In this document: piece after piece, positions 1-10,369 of the stretch
How positions within the stretch are numbered: position 1 is the stretch's first letter
Layout of the letters: each line of letters starts with the position of its first letter
Source: Ichthyophis bannanicus
Lineage: Eukaryota; Chordata; Amphibia; Gymnophiona; Ichthyophiidae
DNA: 64,000 nucleotides
NCBI GenBank assembly: GCA_033557465.1
Contig: CM066035.1
Coordinates: 897,605,309 to 897,669,308, forward strand
Reading direction: 5' to 3'
Notes under the pieces: generated by a model
Seen by the model: the letters and a program-made list of their open reading frames with translations, nothing else
What the model was told of the DNA's origin: nothing
The model's database searches: none
Made by a program: the position numbers and the translations under genes

Positions 1-399
1 GTCCGCGAAATGGAGATCTTCGTAGGTTGATGGCGAATATGAGGTTTCCTGGGAGAAGCTTTTAAAGCTAAGTAAAAATAGTGGTTGCAGCCTCATTTGA
101 AAGTTATTTAAGCTTTAATCGGTTTCATTTCAGATAAAATACTGGCCATTGAGCGTGTGCCATAGTGAATCTGCAGTGTTGTGTTATTTTGTATTTGCTG
201 TGAGTGACATCCTGAACTTGTCCTTCCTCATCCATCACCCCCTTTCCCCCGATTGGCTGGGAAAGGAGCTATGAGCTGTAATTTAATTTAAATTAAATTT
301 TATAAAAAAGCTACCAGTTATTTATTGGCCTTGGATAATGAGGGTGCCCAATCCATGGAAATTGAAGTGCCCTTAAATAAGAGTCAATGCCCAGTCTAC
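1..399. other. Intron sequence upstream of the CR1-C copy
   Basis: No coding segment recognised. AT-rich from about 280 to 310. It is presumably the end of MAP3K15 intron 1, because the first recognised exon downstream begins with a phase-1 junction. The last part may already be the 5' leader of the CR1 copy that follows; I cannot place that boundary. Confidence 0.4.
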
Positions 400-415
400 T
401 GATAATGCACCAGAT

Positions 416-952
416 ATGAAGAAAAAGTCACAAAACGGAAAACTACTACTACTACTTGGAGATTCCATCATCAGAGGCACCATCTTGGGAACACAGTTCA
501 AAAGAGAGAGGATGGTCAAATGCCTCCTAGGCTCTTCAGCTAGCGGGAATAAAAACCAAATTATTGGTATGGTTAGTGCAGAAAATGAGCTCTCCAAAAT
601 TGACGTTGTCATCCACTTGGGTACAAATGACCTGGCTAGAAACAGTGCCTCTGCAGTTCAAAGGAACTCCCAGACTCTGGGAGAGAAACTCAAACCCATT
701 GCTAACACTATAGCATTCTCTGAAGTTCTACTTGCTCATGGTAAGGGAGCAGAAAGGCTGCATTGCATAAACAGCTTTAATACATGGCTCCAAACCTGGT
801 GCAAACAAGAAGGATTCAGATATATAGGCGACTTTGGAAACAGATGGATCAACAAGAGACAATACTATACTGATGGACTGCATCTCTCTGTCACAGGGAA
901 AAGAATCCTAAGTGAAAAATTCAGGCAGTATGTGGACAGGCATTTAAACTAG
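416..952 (+). CDS. CR1 ORF1 with SGNH/GDSL esterase-like domain
   Basis: Open frame of 178 codons. It shows the hallmark blocks of SGNH hydrolases: GDS at residues 15-17 (candidate nucleophile Ser17), GTND at 69-72, and DGLH at 153-156 giving Asp153 and His156, so all three triad residues are visible. Esterase domains in ORF1 are known from CR1-like non-LTR retrotransposons. The usual N-terminal part (PHD-type zinc or coiled-coil region in some families) is not visible, so the frame may be 5'-incomplete. ORF2 starts 131 bases downstream. The frame is uninterrupted although ORF2 is decayed. Role in retrotransposition is unknown; enzymatic activity here is inference. Confidence 0.75.
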   Translation: MKKKSQNGKLLLLLGDSIIRGTILGTQFKRERMVKCLLGSSASGNKNQIIGMVSAENELSKIDVVIHLGTNDLARNSASAVQRNSQTLGEKLKPIANTIAFSEVLLAHGKGAERLHCINSFNTWLQTWCKQEGFRYIGDFGNRWINKRQYYTDGLHLSVTGKRILSEKFRQYVDRHLN

Positions 953-1083
953 AGAAAGGGGGTGATGGATGGAGAAGGACAAGTTCAGTACGTCACTCCC
1001 TGCAAAAGCAAAACATTGGAAACAGCCACACTTTTAAATCACACATCAATGGCAAGTGAGAAGAGTCGTGTAGAACAAAATCC

Positions 1084-3400
1084 ATGCAAAACACAGGCAT
1101 GCCAGTCAACAAATGCTGGAAAGCAATGAGCACAAATGCTCAAAGCCTAGCCAACAAAGTTCCTGACCTGGAAGCCCTAATGGTGGAAATGGATTTGGAC
1201 ATTGTGTCCATTACAGAAATATGGTTTAACGAGTCGCATGAATGGGATATAGCCATAGCTGGCTATAATCTATTTAGAAGAGATACAGAAGGCAGAAAAG
1301 GAGGAGTAGCAACCCTATATGTCAAAAGCAATATTAAAGCTGTTGAAATGCATGGGACATTGGGAAAAGAAGAAGCGTTGTGGATTGTGTTGGAAAGAGG
1401 AGATGACACTGTCATCCATACTGGTGTAGTCTACAGGCCTTCAACGCAAACCAAAGAAATATATAGAGACTTGATTATTGATATTGCAAAGATAGACATA
1501 AAGGAGAAAGGGATCATATTGGTTGACTTTAATCTACCCGATGCGGATTGGAGTATTCCTTCTGCACATCTGGAAAGAAGTAAAAAAATTATGGATGCCT
1601 TCCAAGATGCATTACTTAGACAAATGGTGATGGAACTGACTAGGGAGATCTCTTTGCTGGATTTAGTGCGCACCAACGGAGATAGCGTGTCGAATGTCCG
1701 GGTGGGTGCCCATGTGAGCAGCAGCGATCATCACACTGTGTGGTTTGAGATAAAAGCCAAGATAGAATCCAATCACAGCAAGCTCAAAGTCCTAAACTTC
1801 AAAAACACTGACTTCAGTAAAATGGCCGAATGCCTGAAGGAGGAGTTGGCAGGGTGGGAGGGGATATGCGAAGTGGAATTGCAATGGGGTAAACTAAAGG
1901 AGGCAATAAAAAGGGAAACAGATACGTATGTAAGGAAAGTAAATAAAAACACGAGGAAAAGGAAACCTATTTGGTTCTCTAAAGAAGTGGCTGCACAAAT
2001 AAAAGCAAAAAACACGGCTTTCACAAAATCCAGACGTTTGCAAACAGAGAAACACAGAAAAGAATACAGGATCAAACTAAAAGAGACACAAAACAGAAAT
2101 AAGGATAGCAAAATCAAAGACAGAAGAAAAGATGGTTAAAGATATGAAGGTGGCGACAAAACTTTTTTTCAGGTATATTCGGGAGAGGAGGAAAATCAGA
2201 GGTGGAATTGCAGGACTCAAAAGTGCTGGGAACAGATTTGTGGAACGTGACATTGAAAAAGTGAAAATGCTAAACAAATACTTCTTTTCTGTTTTTACTA
2301 AAGAATATCCTGGAGAAAGGACCACCTTTGATTGACACATATACAAATGGGAATGGAGTAGATACCACACCATTCACAGAAGATGTGTTAGAACAACTTG
2401 CAAAACTGAAAGTGGACAAGGCTATGGGACCAGATGGGATACATCCCAGGATACTGAAAGAGCTCAGAGAGGTTCTTGCAGGGCCGTTAAAGAATGTTTT
2501 TTATAGATCCTTGGAGACAGAAGTTCCTCAGGACTGGAGAAGGGCGGATGTGGTACTTCATCACAAAAGTGGTAGAAGGGAAGAAATGACAAACTACAGG
2601 TCCGTAAGCCTTACCTCGGTGGCGGGAAAAGTAATGGAGGCACTCCTGAAAGAGCGAATAGTGGACTTCCTCGAAACCAACAGATTGCATGATCCGAGGC
2701 AACATGGTTTTACCAATGGGCGATCTTGCCAAACAGATCTCATTGAATTCTTTGACTGGGCGACCAGAGAACTGGATCAAGGGCATGCGATGGATGTGAT
2801 CTACCTAGATTTCAGCAAAGCCTTTGATACTGTTCCTCATCAGAGGCTTATCAATAAACTCAACAGCTTGGGGATGGGTCCCAAGGTGATGAACTGAATC
2901 AAAAATTGGTTGACTGACTGACAGACAACAGAAGGTGACAGTAAACGGAACTCGCTTGGATGAAAGGAAGGTAATTAGCGGTGTGCCCCAGGGTGACTGG
3001 TACTGTTCAATGTATTTGTGAGTATTGCTGGAGGACTGCATGGAAAAGTCTGTCTTTTTGCAGATGACACCAAAATTTGCAACAGAGTGGACTCCCCTGA
3101 TGGAGTGGATAACATGAGGAAAGATCTACAAAACTGGAACAATGGTCTAATGCTTGGCAGTTAAGATTTAATGTGAAGAAGTGCGGTGTCATGCACTTGG
3201 GAAGCAGAAATCCAAGGGAATTTATGTGATAGGGGGGTGAGAGATTGGTGTGCATGGACCAGGAGAAGGACCTCAAAGTGATTTGTTTTTGAGGATCTCA
3301 AAGTGGCGAAAAAGTGTGACGTGGTGGCAAAAGCCAGAAGGAGGCTGGGTTCCATACAGAGAGAAAGAGGTACTAATGCAACTGTACTTAGGGAGGTACT
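1084..3400 (+). pseudogene. CR1 ORF2: endonuclease and reverse transcriptase, frameshifted
   Basis: The first open segment (1084-2139) is an APE-type endonuclease: NAQSL near the start, EIWFN, VYRP, DFNLPDADW and SDHH follow in the expected order. The RT continues in other frames at 2132-2335 and 2328-2897, with MGPDGIHPR, the QHGF block and YLDFSKAFDTVP (catalytic Asp). The SGVPQG block near 2980 is damaged, and FADDT (second catalytic Asp pair) is readable near 3057-3071. At least three frame changes and a stop at 2897 make it inactive. The family normally encodes one protein of about 900-1000 residues. Confidence 0.8.
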
Positions 3401-3410
3401 AATGCAACTA

Positions 3411-4213
3411 TGCACTTAGGGAGGAACAACCTAAACTATGGTTACACAATGCAAGGTTCCACATTAAGATCATCATGCAGGAAAAGGATCTAGGCATCAT
3501 TATTGAAACCCTCCACCCAGTGTGTGTAGCCGCAGCCAAGAAAGCAAATAGAACACTCAAAATTATGAGGAAAGGAATGGAGAATAAAACCAAGGATATT
3601 TTAATACCTCTCTATCTCTCCATGGTACGACCATACCTTGAATCTTGTGTGTAATATTTGGTCGCCATATCTTAAAAAGGATATAGCATAACTGGAAAAG
3701 GTACAGAAAAGAGCGAAAGGCTTAAAGGTTTAGGGCTCTTCAACTTGGAAAAGAGTTGGCTGAGGGGAGAGAAGAAAGAGGTCTATAAAATGAGTGGAGT
3801 GGAATTGTTAAATGTAGACTAATTTTTTTTTACTGCTTCAAAAAGTAGAAAGACTTGGGGACATGCAATGAAGCTACAATATAGCACATTTAAGACTAAT
3901 TGGAGAAAATATTTTTTTCACTCAATGTGTAATCAAACTCTGGAATTCCTTACCAGAGAATGTAGTAAACGTTGTTAGTGCAGTTGGTTTTAAAAGAGTT
4001 TTGGATGAGTTCCTGGAGGAAAAGTCCATAAACCATTATTAAATTGGACTGGGAAAATTCACTTCTTACCTCTGGGATAAGCAGCATGGAATCTTTCTAC
4101 TTTTTGGAAACCTGACAGGTCCTTGTGACCTGGGTTGGCCACTGTTGGAAACAGGATACTGAGCTCAATGGACCTTCGGTCTGATCCAGTATGACATTTT
4201 TTATGTTCTTAAG
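3411..4213 (+). mobile_element. CR1-type LINE (family B), 3' fragment
   Basis: Starts abruptly with the 'MHLGxNN' region of RT and runs to the family-B 3' end: 'ACAGGATACTG', 'CAGTATG', then the octamer-like tail TTATGTTCTT. Stops and frameshifts are frequent. The joint with family C is marked by a short tandem duplication (about 3371-3424, two near-copies of a 26-28-base unit). Family C does not resume downstream, so this is a joint rather than a simple insertion. Confidence 0.75.
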
Positions 4214-4330
4214 TATCACCTACAACTTGTTTGTTGACCGTTATTTGCACTTAAGAATTCATATGAAGCCATTTGCCTTTTAGATTTTGTGGGATTTGTT
4301 TCAAAGCTTGGGTTGTGTTTTCTGTTGCAG

Positions 4331-4470
4331 ATGTTGCGGTGGTGGATATGAGTGACTTAGGCAGACAGCCGTCCCTCTTCTACCACCTTGGAGTGCGTGA
4401 GAGTTTTGACATGGCAAATAATGTTATCCTGTACCATGACACAGACCCTGACACGGCTCAGTCACTCAAG
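4331..4470 (+). CDS. MAP3K15: MAP3K15 (ASK3) internal exon, 140 bp
   Basis: Preceded by a pyrimidine-rich acceptor ending TGTTGCAG and followed by the donor GTAACC. Read with one base from the previous exon (phase 1 in, phase 0 out), it encodes 46 complete codons plus the split one. The product has [31 protein letters not shown] and TAQSLK, the signature N-terminal region of the ASK family of MAP3 kinases. SDLGRQ and ESFDMANN match ASK3 (MAP3K15) as I remember it; ASK1 (MAP3K5) has different residues at these places. This region precedes the central regulatory region of these kinases; the kinase domain is encoded much further downstream. No stop or frameshift is seen, so the exon looks functional. 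Paralogue assignment rests on memory of the family. Confidence 0.88.
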
Positions 4471-5115
4471 GTAACCTCCTCTCTGTAAACCATTTCACAG
4501 TCCTACAAGGGTTAAGATATGCTCCTTCAAATCTGAATGATGGTTGCTACATTTTCCATTGCTGTCAGCTCTTCAATCTGAATTTCATTCACTTATTTGT
4601 TTGTGTCTAATCCAACATCTTCATTGCAGATTTTGATTCTCAGAGACTTTGATTTGAAGGATCAGATATATTTTGTATTAAAGTTTTTTTTTACATTGTT
4701 TATCTGATGTCCTAGTGAGAATTGGCTTGTTCCTTAAGACTTCGTATTCATCAAGGTTGTCTCTGGGAGAATAAGTGGACACGAACCTTTGCAATATGTC
4801 CTAGATGGTAACAACATTATAAGCAAACATAACAGCCATGTCCTTCAGAACCATGGTCCTTCTTCCATGATCACTGCTGTTTGATAAGTTGTTATATATT
4901 TAGCGACCATTATTTCCCATAGCTGATTAGAGGAGTAGACTTTGTGGTCCTGCTGCACTTCATGTGTGAACAATGTGAGGTCGTGGAGGCAGTAGGAAGG
5001 ACAGCATTGGCTCAGAAATGTGGAAAAAGTTACCACTCAGGTGGTAGTTTCTTCAGTTTAAAGGGGGCCACGTGACTCCTTCTGAAGGGGAAATTGACCC
5101 TTTGTGTTTTTAGCT
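4471..5115. other. MAP3K15 intron, no feature recognised
   Basis: Starts with the GT donor. AT-rich, non-repetitive by eye, with no open frame that resembles a protein family. Confidence 0.5.
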
Positions 5116-5139
5116 ATGGGTTTGCAAAGCACCCTTAAC

Positions 5140-5508
5140 ACTTCAGTCATTATCCAGGCCTCCGTGCTCAATCCCCAGAGCAGTGGCGATGACAGCTGAG
5201 CAGTGCAATCTTCTTCCAATACGAACATGCTCCTTAAAATTAGTAATTGGTGGAACTATTATTGTTAAAGGTTTATGATTAATGGATGACAGTAACCCTC
5301 TTGTCTTAGTAATTATTGAACAGGTTTCCCTATTTACGTGTTCTGTGTCCCTCATGATTTTATAAATCTCTATCATATCTCCTGTTGGTTGTTTCCTCTC
5401 CAAGCTGAAGACTCTTAACCTGTTTAGCCTTTCTCTGTACAGGAGTTCTTCCATCCCCTTTATCATTTTTGTTGTCTTTCTCTGAACCCTTTCTAGTTGA
5501 CCGATGGA
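5140..5508 (-). mobile_element. CR1/L3-like LINE, 3' ORF2 fragment
   Basis: On the minus strand an open stretch reads LERVQRKTTKMIKGM, then a YRERLNRLRVFSLERKQ block, GDMIEIYKIM and TRG. This is the order of the C-terminal part of CR1-clade ORF2 (consensus form: [35 protein letters not shown]). It differs from the A, B and C families of this window, so it is an older or separate family. The 5' side stops at a GC-rich hairpin island. Confidence 0.65.
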
Positions 5509-5760
5509 TGGGGCAGGAGCATATAGGAACACTCCTGCCCCGTTCTCCATTAGACCACCACAGACTACCAGGAATGTGCAGGGGGTCCCAGGAACCCCCC
5601 CCCCTTGCTGGCTGACTAGCCGGGATTCACTTTTTTTAAGGGAGGGTGGGAGGCCATGGGGCCTCCCCCACCCTTTTACATCTGCATTGGAGGGAGACAG
5701 AGGGCTTAGTAGACCGGCTAGCTGGGACTTTTTCTAATTTGGGGGTTGCACCGGTTCCCC
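5509..5760. repeat. Serial-hairpin island gamma-1
   Basis: GC-rich stretch with separate inverted repeats: 5510-5519 with 5532-5541 (10 of 10 bases), 5644-5655 with 5660-5673 (12-base arm, two extra C, 4-base loop), and 5616-5623 with 5714-5721 (8 of 8). No coding potential is recognised. Composition is unlike the CR1 sequence on both sides. It resembles islands at 8329-8981 and 42776-43285. Confidence 0.5.
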
Positions 5761-5935
5761 CTCCCCCCATTGGACATCTCCAAAACTAACACAGCTTAGT
5801 AGACATAACCCATTAAATGAAGGTAAGGTGCAATTTGGTCAGGAACCTCTGCCAAGCCATCAGCATGATGCCACCATCTTGGATCCCCTCTTAAGTTGCA
5901 AAATCTGTAATAAAACAAAGTACTTCACTCCCTTA
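5761..5935. other. No feature recognised
   Basis: Short AT-richer stretch between the hairpin island and the CR1-A copy. Confidence 0.3.
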
Positions 5936-8325
5936 GATTTTTGCAGCTCAAATGCAAGACCCTGCATTTTTTAGCATTAAATCTCAGTTGCCAAATTCTT
6001 AACCATTTTTCCAGCTTCACTAAATATCTCATGTTATCTACTCCTTCCTGGGTGTCTATTCTATTGCAGATTTTGGTATCATCTGCAAAGAAGCAAACTT
6101 TCCTGACGGCCCTTCCACAATATCACTAACAAAAATGTTAAAAAGAATCAGACAAGGACAGATCCCTGTGGCACATCACTGGAAACCTCCTTCTCAGAGT
6201 GAGCTCCATTTACCTGTGCCATTTGTTGCCTCCCACGTAACTAGTTTCTTACACAGTTGGTCACTTAGGGTACTCAATTTATTTAAACGTTGTATCTGTG
6301 GAACAGTGTCAAAAGCTTTACTGAAATCTAAGTATATCACATCTAGTGCTCTTTCTGGGTCCAGCTCTCTGGTCGCGCATTCAAAGAAATTCATCAGATT
6401 TGTCTGACAAGGCCTGCCTCTAGTAAAACCATGCTGCCTTGGGTCCTGCAGAAACCTCACTAGCCATTAATTTACTCACGAGAGAGGTCAGAATAACTGG
6501 CCTGTAGTTCCCAACCTAATCTTTACTTCTGCTTTTGTGTAAAGGGACCACACGCACTGTTCTCCAGTCCTCTGTGACTACTCCTGACTCTAAAGATGCA
6601 CTGAAAAGGTAGACAGTGGAGTTGCCAGAACTTTCATAAGTTTCTTCAGTAATCTCGGATGTATCCCATCTTGCTCTATTGCTTTGTCTACTTTGAGTTT
6701 AGCTAGTTCCTCACAAACACAGTCTTTTCTGAAAATCGTTCAAGATCCACCTCATTTCTGTTCCTATTTGTGTGGTTTTTTTGAGGTCCTACTCCTGACC
6801 CTTCATCTGTGAACACAGAACAAACATATTTGTTAAGCAATTCCCCTTTATCCTCATCAGTTTCTACATATTCCTCCCCTTCCCTCTTGAATCTGACAAT
6901 ATTTATTTATTTATTTAATTACATTCTCTTATATACCGCGCTATTCTGCATCAGTGCGGTTTACATTGAACAAACTGAAATTACATTGAACAGGGCATTA
7001 TAACTTGGAGATAACTATTTTACAGGGAACATGGGCTATGGAGGGTTAAGTGGCTTGCCAAAGACCACAAGGAGCACCTGTGGACTAGAAACCCCAGTCC
7101 TTCCGGCCCAAGGTTGCTGTCCTCTTGTGGGATTTGAACCCCCGACCTTCTGGCCTGAAGTACCTTGCCCCAACCACTAGGCCACTCACTTTTGCAATTC
7201 CTCTCGCTAACATATCTGAAAAATGTCACCCCCCCCCCCCCGTTTTATTGCATTGGCTATTTCTTCTTCTTTTTGTATCTTTGCTTTCCTGACTACTTTC
7301 CTAGCTTCTCCAAATATTGTTGCTTGTCTTCATAAATATTGGGCCCTTAAAGTCCAGCACCTTCACTTTTGAATAAACCCTCTCAGCGTTTGTCCTAATT
7401 CTGAACCACACCATCCGGTGACCAGTGGAGGCGAGATGATCACCCACTATAGTATCATTTGTAAGCACCAGATCCAGACTGGCTCCCTCCTATGTGTTAC
7501 CAGTTGCTAGAATAGTTCTCTCTGTAGAGAATCCAGGATCTTTGTACTTCCAGATAATACTTTAGCAGGGATTTCCCAGTCAACATCCGGCATATTGAAA
7601 TCAGCTTATCAGAAGCGCTTCTCTTTTCTTAGCAATATGGTGAATGTCTTCAGTTAAATATTTTTCTATAGGCAGAAGAAATGAAGGAGGTCTGTATATC
7701 CTACCAGTACATATGGATGCTCCGTTCCTTCTTTACAGTTTAACCTACAGTTCTCCTCCTTCCCTTGTAAGCCCTGCAGTTCTCTTGCTTTAATATTATT
7801 TTTTAATTATAGTGCCTCTCCTCCTCCCTTTCTTTCTACCTTGTCCTTCCTGAATAAATTACAACCCGGTATAATTATATCCCAATCATGGTTTTCCATA
7901 AACCATTTCTTCATGATAACCATTAAATCCAAGTTGGCCTCTTCTATTCAAGCTTCAAGATCCAGAATCTTATTTCCCATACTATGGGCAATAATACATA
8001 CCATTTTCCAGGTGTTGTCCCTTTTTCCAGTTTCTACAGAGGTATTTAATGTTTTACCTACCTGATGGCTTTTACTGACCTGGGAGCTTTCTTCACCCTT
8101 ACCCAATGAATCTAGTTTAATGCCCTCTTCAGTAGGTTAGCCATTCTGTTGCAGAAGACACTTCAATCCTTCTTCGATAGGTGCACACCATCTCTACTTA
8201 GTAGCCCTTGGAAAATCATTCCATGGTCCAGGAAATCAAAATGCATTCTAAGCAGTGCTAAGAAATATTTCTTGAGACATTGAATGTGGAAATCTGTTGC
8301 TTTGTTAGCACTATGCCTTTCTCCT
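5936..8325 (-). mobile_element. CR1-type LINE (family A), truncated at the 3' side, with SINE inside
   Basis: Read on the minus strand: the end of an esterase-type ORF1 (DGVHLSKK block at about 8165), an endonuclease with stops, then RT with the QHGFTRG block (about 6430), YLDFSKAFDTVPQ (about 6300) and VMHLG at the left end near 5950. It is cut off there, so the CR1 C-terminus and octamer tail are absent. The frame is broken many times and the copy is old. A SINE interrupts it at 6901-7190. Presence of DGVHL shows that family A also carried the esterase ORF1. Confidence 0.8.
6901..7190 (-). mobile_element. tRNA-headed SINE with L2-like tail
   Basis: On the minus strand the head reads GTGGCCTAGTGG (A-box-like), then GGTTCAAATCC-type B-box sequence (7125-7140 on +). 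The body includes AAGCCACTTAACCCTCC and the tail contains AAACCGCACTGATG and TATATAAGAGAATG, ending in (AAAT)n. The tail block 'ataccgcgctatt...cagtgcggttya' (+ strand) is shared with the L2-like element at 11865-12990. It sits inside CR1-A. Confidence 0.85.
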
Positions 8326-8990
8326 CTGGGGTCTATTCCGTGCTGCGAATAGACTCCATGAATAGACCCTGGACGTCCATCCCAGCTATTCGTCCCCCTT
8401 GCCATCCCCAACTAAACCTCCCCGTACGAACAAGGAGTTTGTACAGGAAGTTTTAGATGGGGGAGGGAGGGGGTGGTGCAGAGGTGGAGTTAGGGCGGGC
8501 ATTAGGTGGTCCTTGGCCCTGGATATACAGGACCAATTCTGAAGTCGGCCCTGTATGTCCAGAGCCAGCAGACTGGATGGGGGACTTATTCCACCTCGGA
8601 GGTGGAATAAGTCTCCCTAGACATTGGGGGATGGGAGGCCTGGCTGGGATCAAAAAGGTGAGGGGGTGCAAGAGATTCCCCACAGCCCGACCCTGGCCAT
8701 AAGAGGTCAGATTGGGGGTCGGGCTGTAGGGAGAGGCGAAAGTGGTCGGGGACTGGGGATTGTGGCTCCTGAATGGAGGTACAGTGCCATGGCACCACAA
8801 CTCCATTCAGGATCCTGACTGAGTTAGCCGGCAGAGGCCTGTACATGCAGGCTGATGGGAATTGGGGCCCGGCCTGCACTACAGGCCTAGATGTGATTCT
8901 GAACTGTGGGGGCTATACGTGACTCGCAGGATCAGAATCGGGTCTATCTCTGTGCATCTGGTTCCGACCGGATGCACAGAGGCTGGGATG
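8326..8990. repeat. Serial-hairpin island gamma-2
   Basis: At least eight consecutive, mostly non-overlapping inverted repeats: 8329-8338/8360-8369 (10 of 10), 8515-8531/8550-8566 (15 of 17), 8584-8596/8600-8612 (13 of 13, 3-base loop), 8677-8693/8716-8732 (16 of 17), 8767-8778/8801-8812 (12 of 12, enclosing the palindrome GTGCCATGGCAC), 8835-8852/8872-8888 (one indel), 8895-8902/8932-8939 (8 of 8), 8948-8958/8971-8981 (11 of 11). Each arm sequence is different, so this is not a tandem repeat. GC-rich and without a credible protein. Its start (ATTCCG...GCGAATA) resembles the start of the island at 42776. Confidence 0.7.
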
Positions 8991-9240
8991 CACAGAATGC
9001 AATGTGCCTCCATGTGTTTTATGCTGGACCTGCCACCAGTAAAATTCTTGTGCAAGAGGGTTGGAGGGAGGAAAGAGGTTGTCTGAAAGCCTTTCTTCAT
9101 TGGATCTGCCTATGACAGATACTGCAATATGCTCAGAGCTCTTTATACAGTTTTTCTCTTAAATTAAACATGTTTGTATGCTATTCGGCATTTTGCTAAA
9201 GTGCAAATGTGCATTTTAGCATGTGATAAGTGGCAGCTAA
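8991..9240. other. No feature recognised
   Basis: Intronic. A further direct copy of GATGCACAGA occurs at about 8988-8997, just past the last hairpin. Confidence 0.3.
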
Positions 9241-9244
9241 GAAG

Positions 9245-10366
9245 ATTAATTAATTAATTAATTTATTTAGTGTACATTTGTATCCCGCTGCTTCCAGTGA
9301 TCAGCAGCGGTTGCTATACATGGTAAGAGTGGCTGTACCGGCCAGGAATTAGAAATATATACATTGCGATTAGGGAGGGAGAGGTAGTGCACAGCATAAC
9401 ATAGGGTTACAGGTTACAGTTGATTGATGTTAAGACTTCACACAGGATACTTTATATACATATTTACATATGACTGAATGCAGTACTCGTTGTGAATATA
9501 CATAGGGTACGGTGGTTGTCCCACGCATGGAAGACAGTTGGTAGTGGGAAATGGTGGTACTGGTGTACAGGGCCTAGGTTATATTGTAATGCGATTGGAA
9601 GAGGTGCGTCTTAAGCTTTTTTCTGAAGTCTTTCAGGTCACAGTTTGCACGCAGTTCACATGGCAGCCGGTTCCAGAGTGCCGGAGCTATAAATGAGAAA
9701 GCTCTGTTACTAGTACATGCATTGACCTTTCTGATGCACTTCGGGAGACAGAGGGTATTGAGGTTCGCTGTTCTTCTATTTCTGTTGTTGGGTAGATTGG
9801 TTATTAAGCTGTTGAGGTGTGAGGGCGCTACATTATGGATGAGTTTGAAAGTAGTGACTATCATTTTGTATTGAATGCGGGCCGCCATGGGGAGCCAATG
9901 TAGCTCAATTAGAACAGGTGTAATGTGGTCAGAGAAGCTTTTTTGCATAATGATTCTGGCAGCAACATTTTGTGCCATTTGTAGAATATTTATAGTTTTC
10001 TTTGGCAGGCCTTGCAGTATGGCATTGCAGTAGTCTAGATGTGGAATGATGAGGGCTTGAGCGACAGACCTGAAGTCGGCATGATCGAGGATGCTACGTA
10101 GAGGCTGCAAGACTCTTAATTTGTGGAAAATGGCCCGGTTGGTAATTCGAAGGTGTTTGTCCATATTTAGGTTGTTGTCCAGCATCACTCCTAGATATTT
10201 TATCTCTGTCTTGATGTTGTAATTGTTATTGTTCATGGTGACTGTTGTTGGGGGCTCGAAGCCCGGGTTCCTGGAGATACGCATTGCTTCTGTTTTCTTG
10301 TGATTAATGGACATGTTATTGCGCTGAAGCCAGGTTTGTAGCTCGAATAGGCATTTTTCAAGCATG
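9245..10366 (-). mobile_element. L2-like LINE, 5'-truncated
   Basis: The minus strand carries the C-terminal 263 codons of an L2-type ORF2 followed by a 3' region of about 330 bases ending in (TTAA/TAAA)n on the + strand at 9245-9265. The coding part is uninterrupted, which suggests a relatively young copy. Confidence 0.8.
9574..10365 (-). CDS. L2-like ORF2, C-terminal 263 residues (partial)
   Basis: Open frame without stops. Blocks in order: QTWLQRNNMSINHKKTEAM, KYLGVMLDNNL, LIIPHLDYCNAILQGLP, LHWLPMAARIQYK, FSFIAPALWNRLP and DFRKKLKTHLF. These are the thumb and C-terminal hallmarks of the L2 clade of non-LTR retrotransposons. The catalytic YADD lies upstream and is missing because of 5' truncation, so the product cannot be active. 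Confidence 0.8.
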   Translation of the reverse strand: MLEKCLFELQTWLQRNNMSINHKKTEAMRISRNPGFEPPTTVTMNNNNYNIKTEIKYLGVMLDNNLNMDKHLRITNRAIFHKLRVLQPLRSILDHADFRSVAQALIIPHLDYCNAILQGLPKKTINILQMAQNVAARIIMQKSFSDHITPVLIELHWLPMAARIQYKMIVTTFKLIHNVAPSHLNSLITNLPNNRNRRTANLNTLCLPKCIRKVNACTSNRAFSFIAPALWNRLPCELRANCDLKDFRKKLKTHLFQSHYNIT

Positions 10367-10369
10367 CCA

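Larger units (their letters stand above)
400..3410 (+). mobile_element. CR1-type LINE (family C), ORF1 plus decayed ORF2
   Basis: Non-LTR retrotransposon of the CR1 clade, with an esterase-type ORF1 (416-952) followed by ORF2 with endonuclease and reverse transcriptase (from 1084). Family C is recognised because 3195-3400 is nearly the same as the CR1 segment at 50738-50940. The 3' end is missing: at about 3410 the sequence changes into a different CR1 family. The copy is old, with several frameshifts and stops after 2139. It lies on the same strand as the host gene and ends about 900 bases before the first MAP3K15 exon. Confidence 0.8.

Noticed and set aside
4331..4470. Assignment to MAP3K5 or MAP3K6 instead of MAP3K15
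   Set aside because: The [14 protein letters not shown] and DMVxxKNT combination matches ASK3 as remembered; the other two paralogues differ at these places. A database search would settle it.
8457..9115. Several open frames of 60-117 codons on both strands
   Set aside because: They arise from GC-rich composition in the hairpin island, overlap in opposite frames and show no domain.
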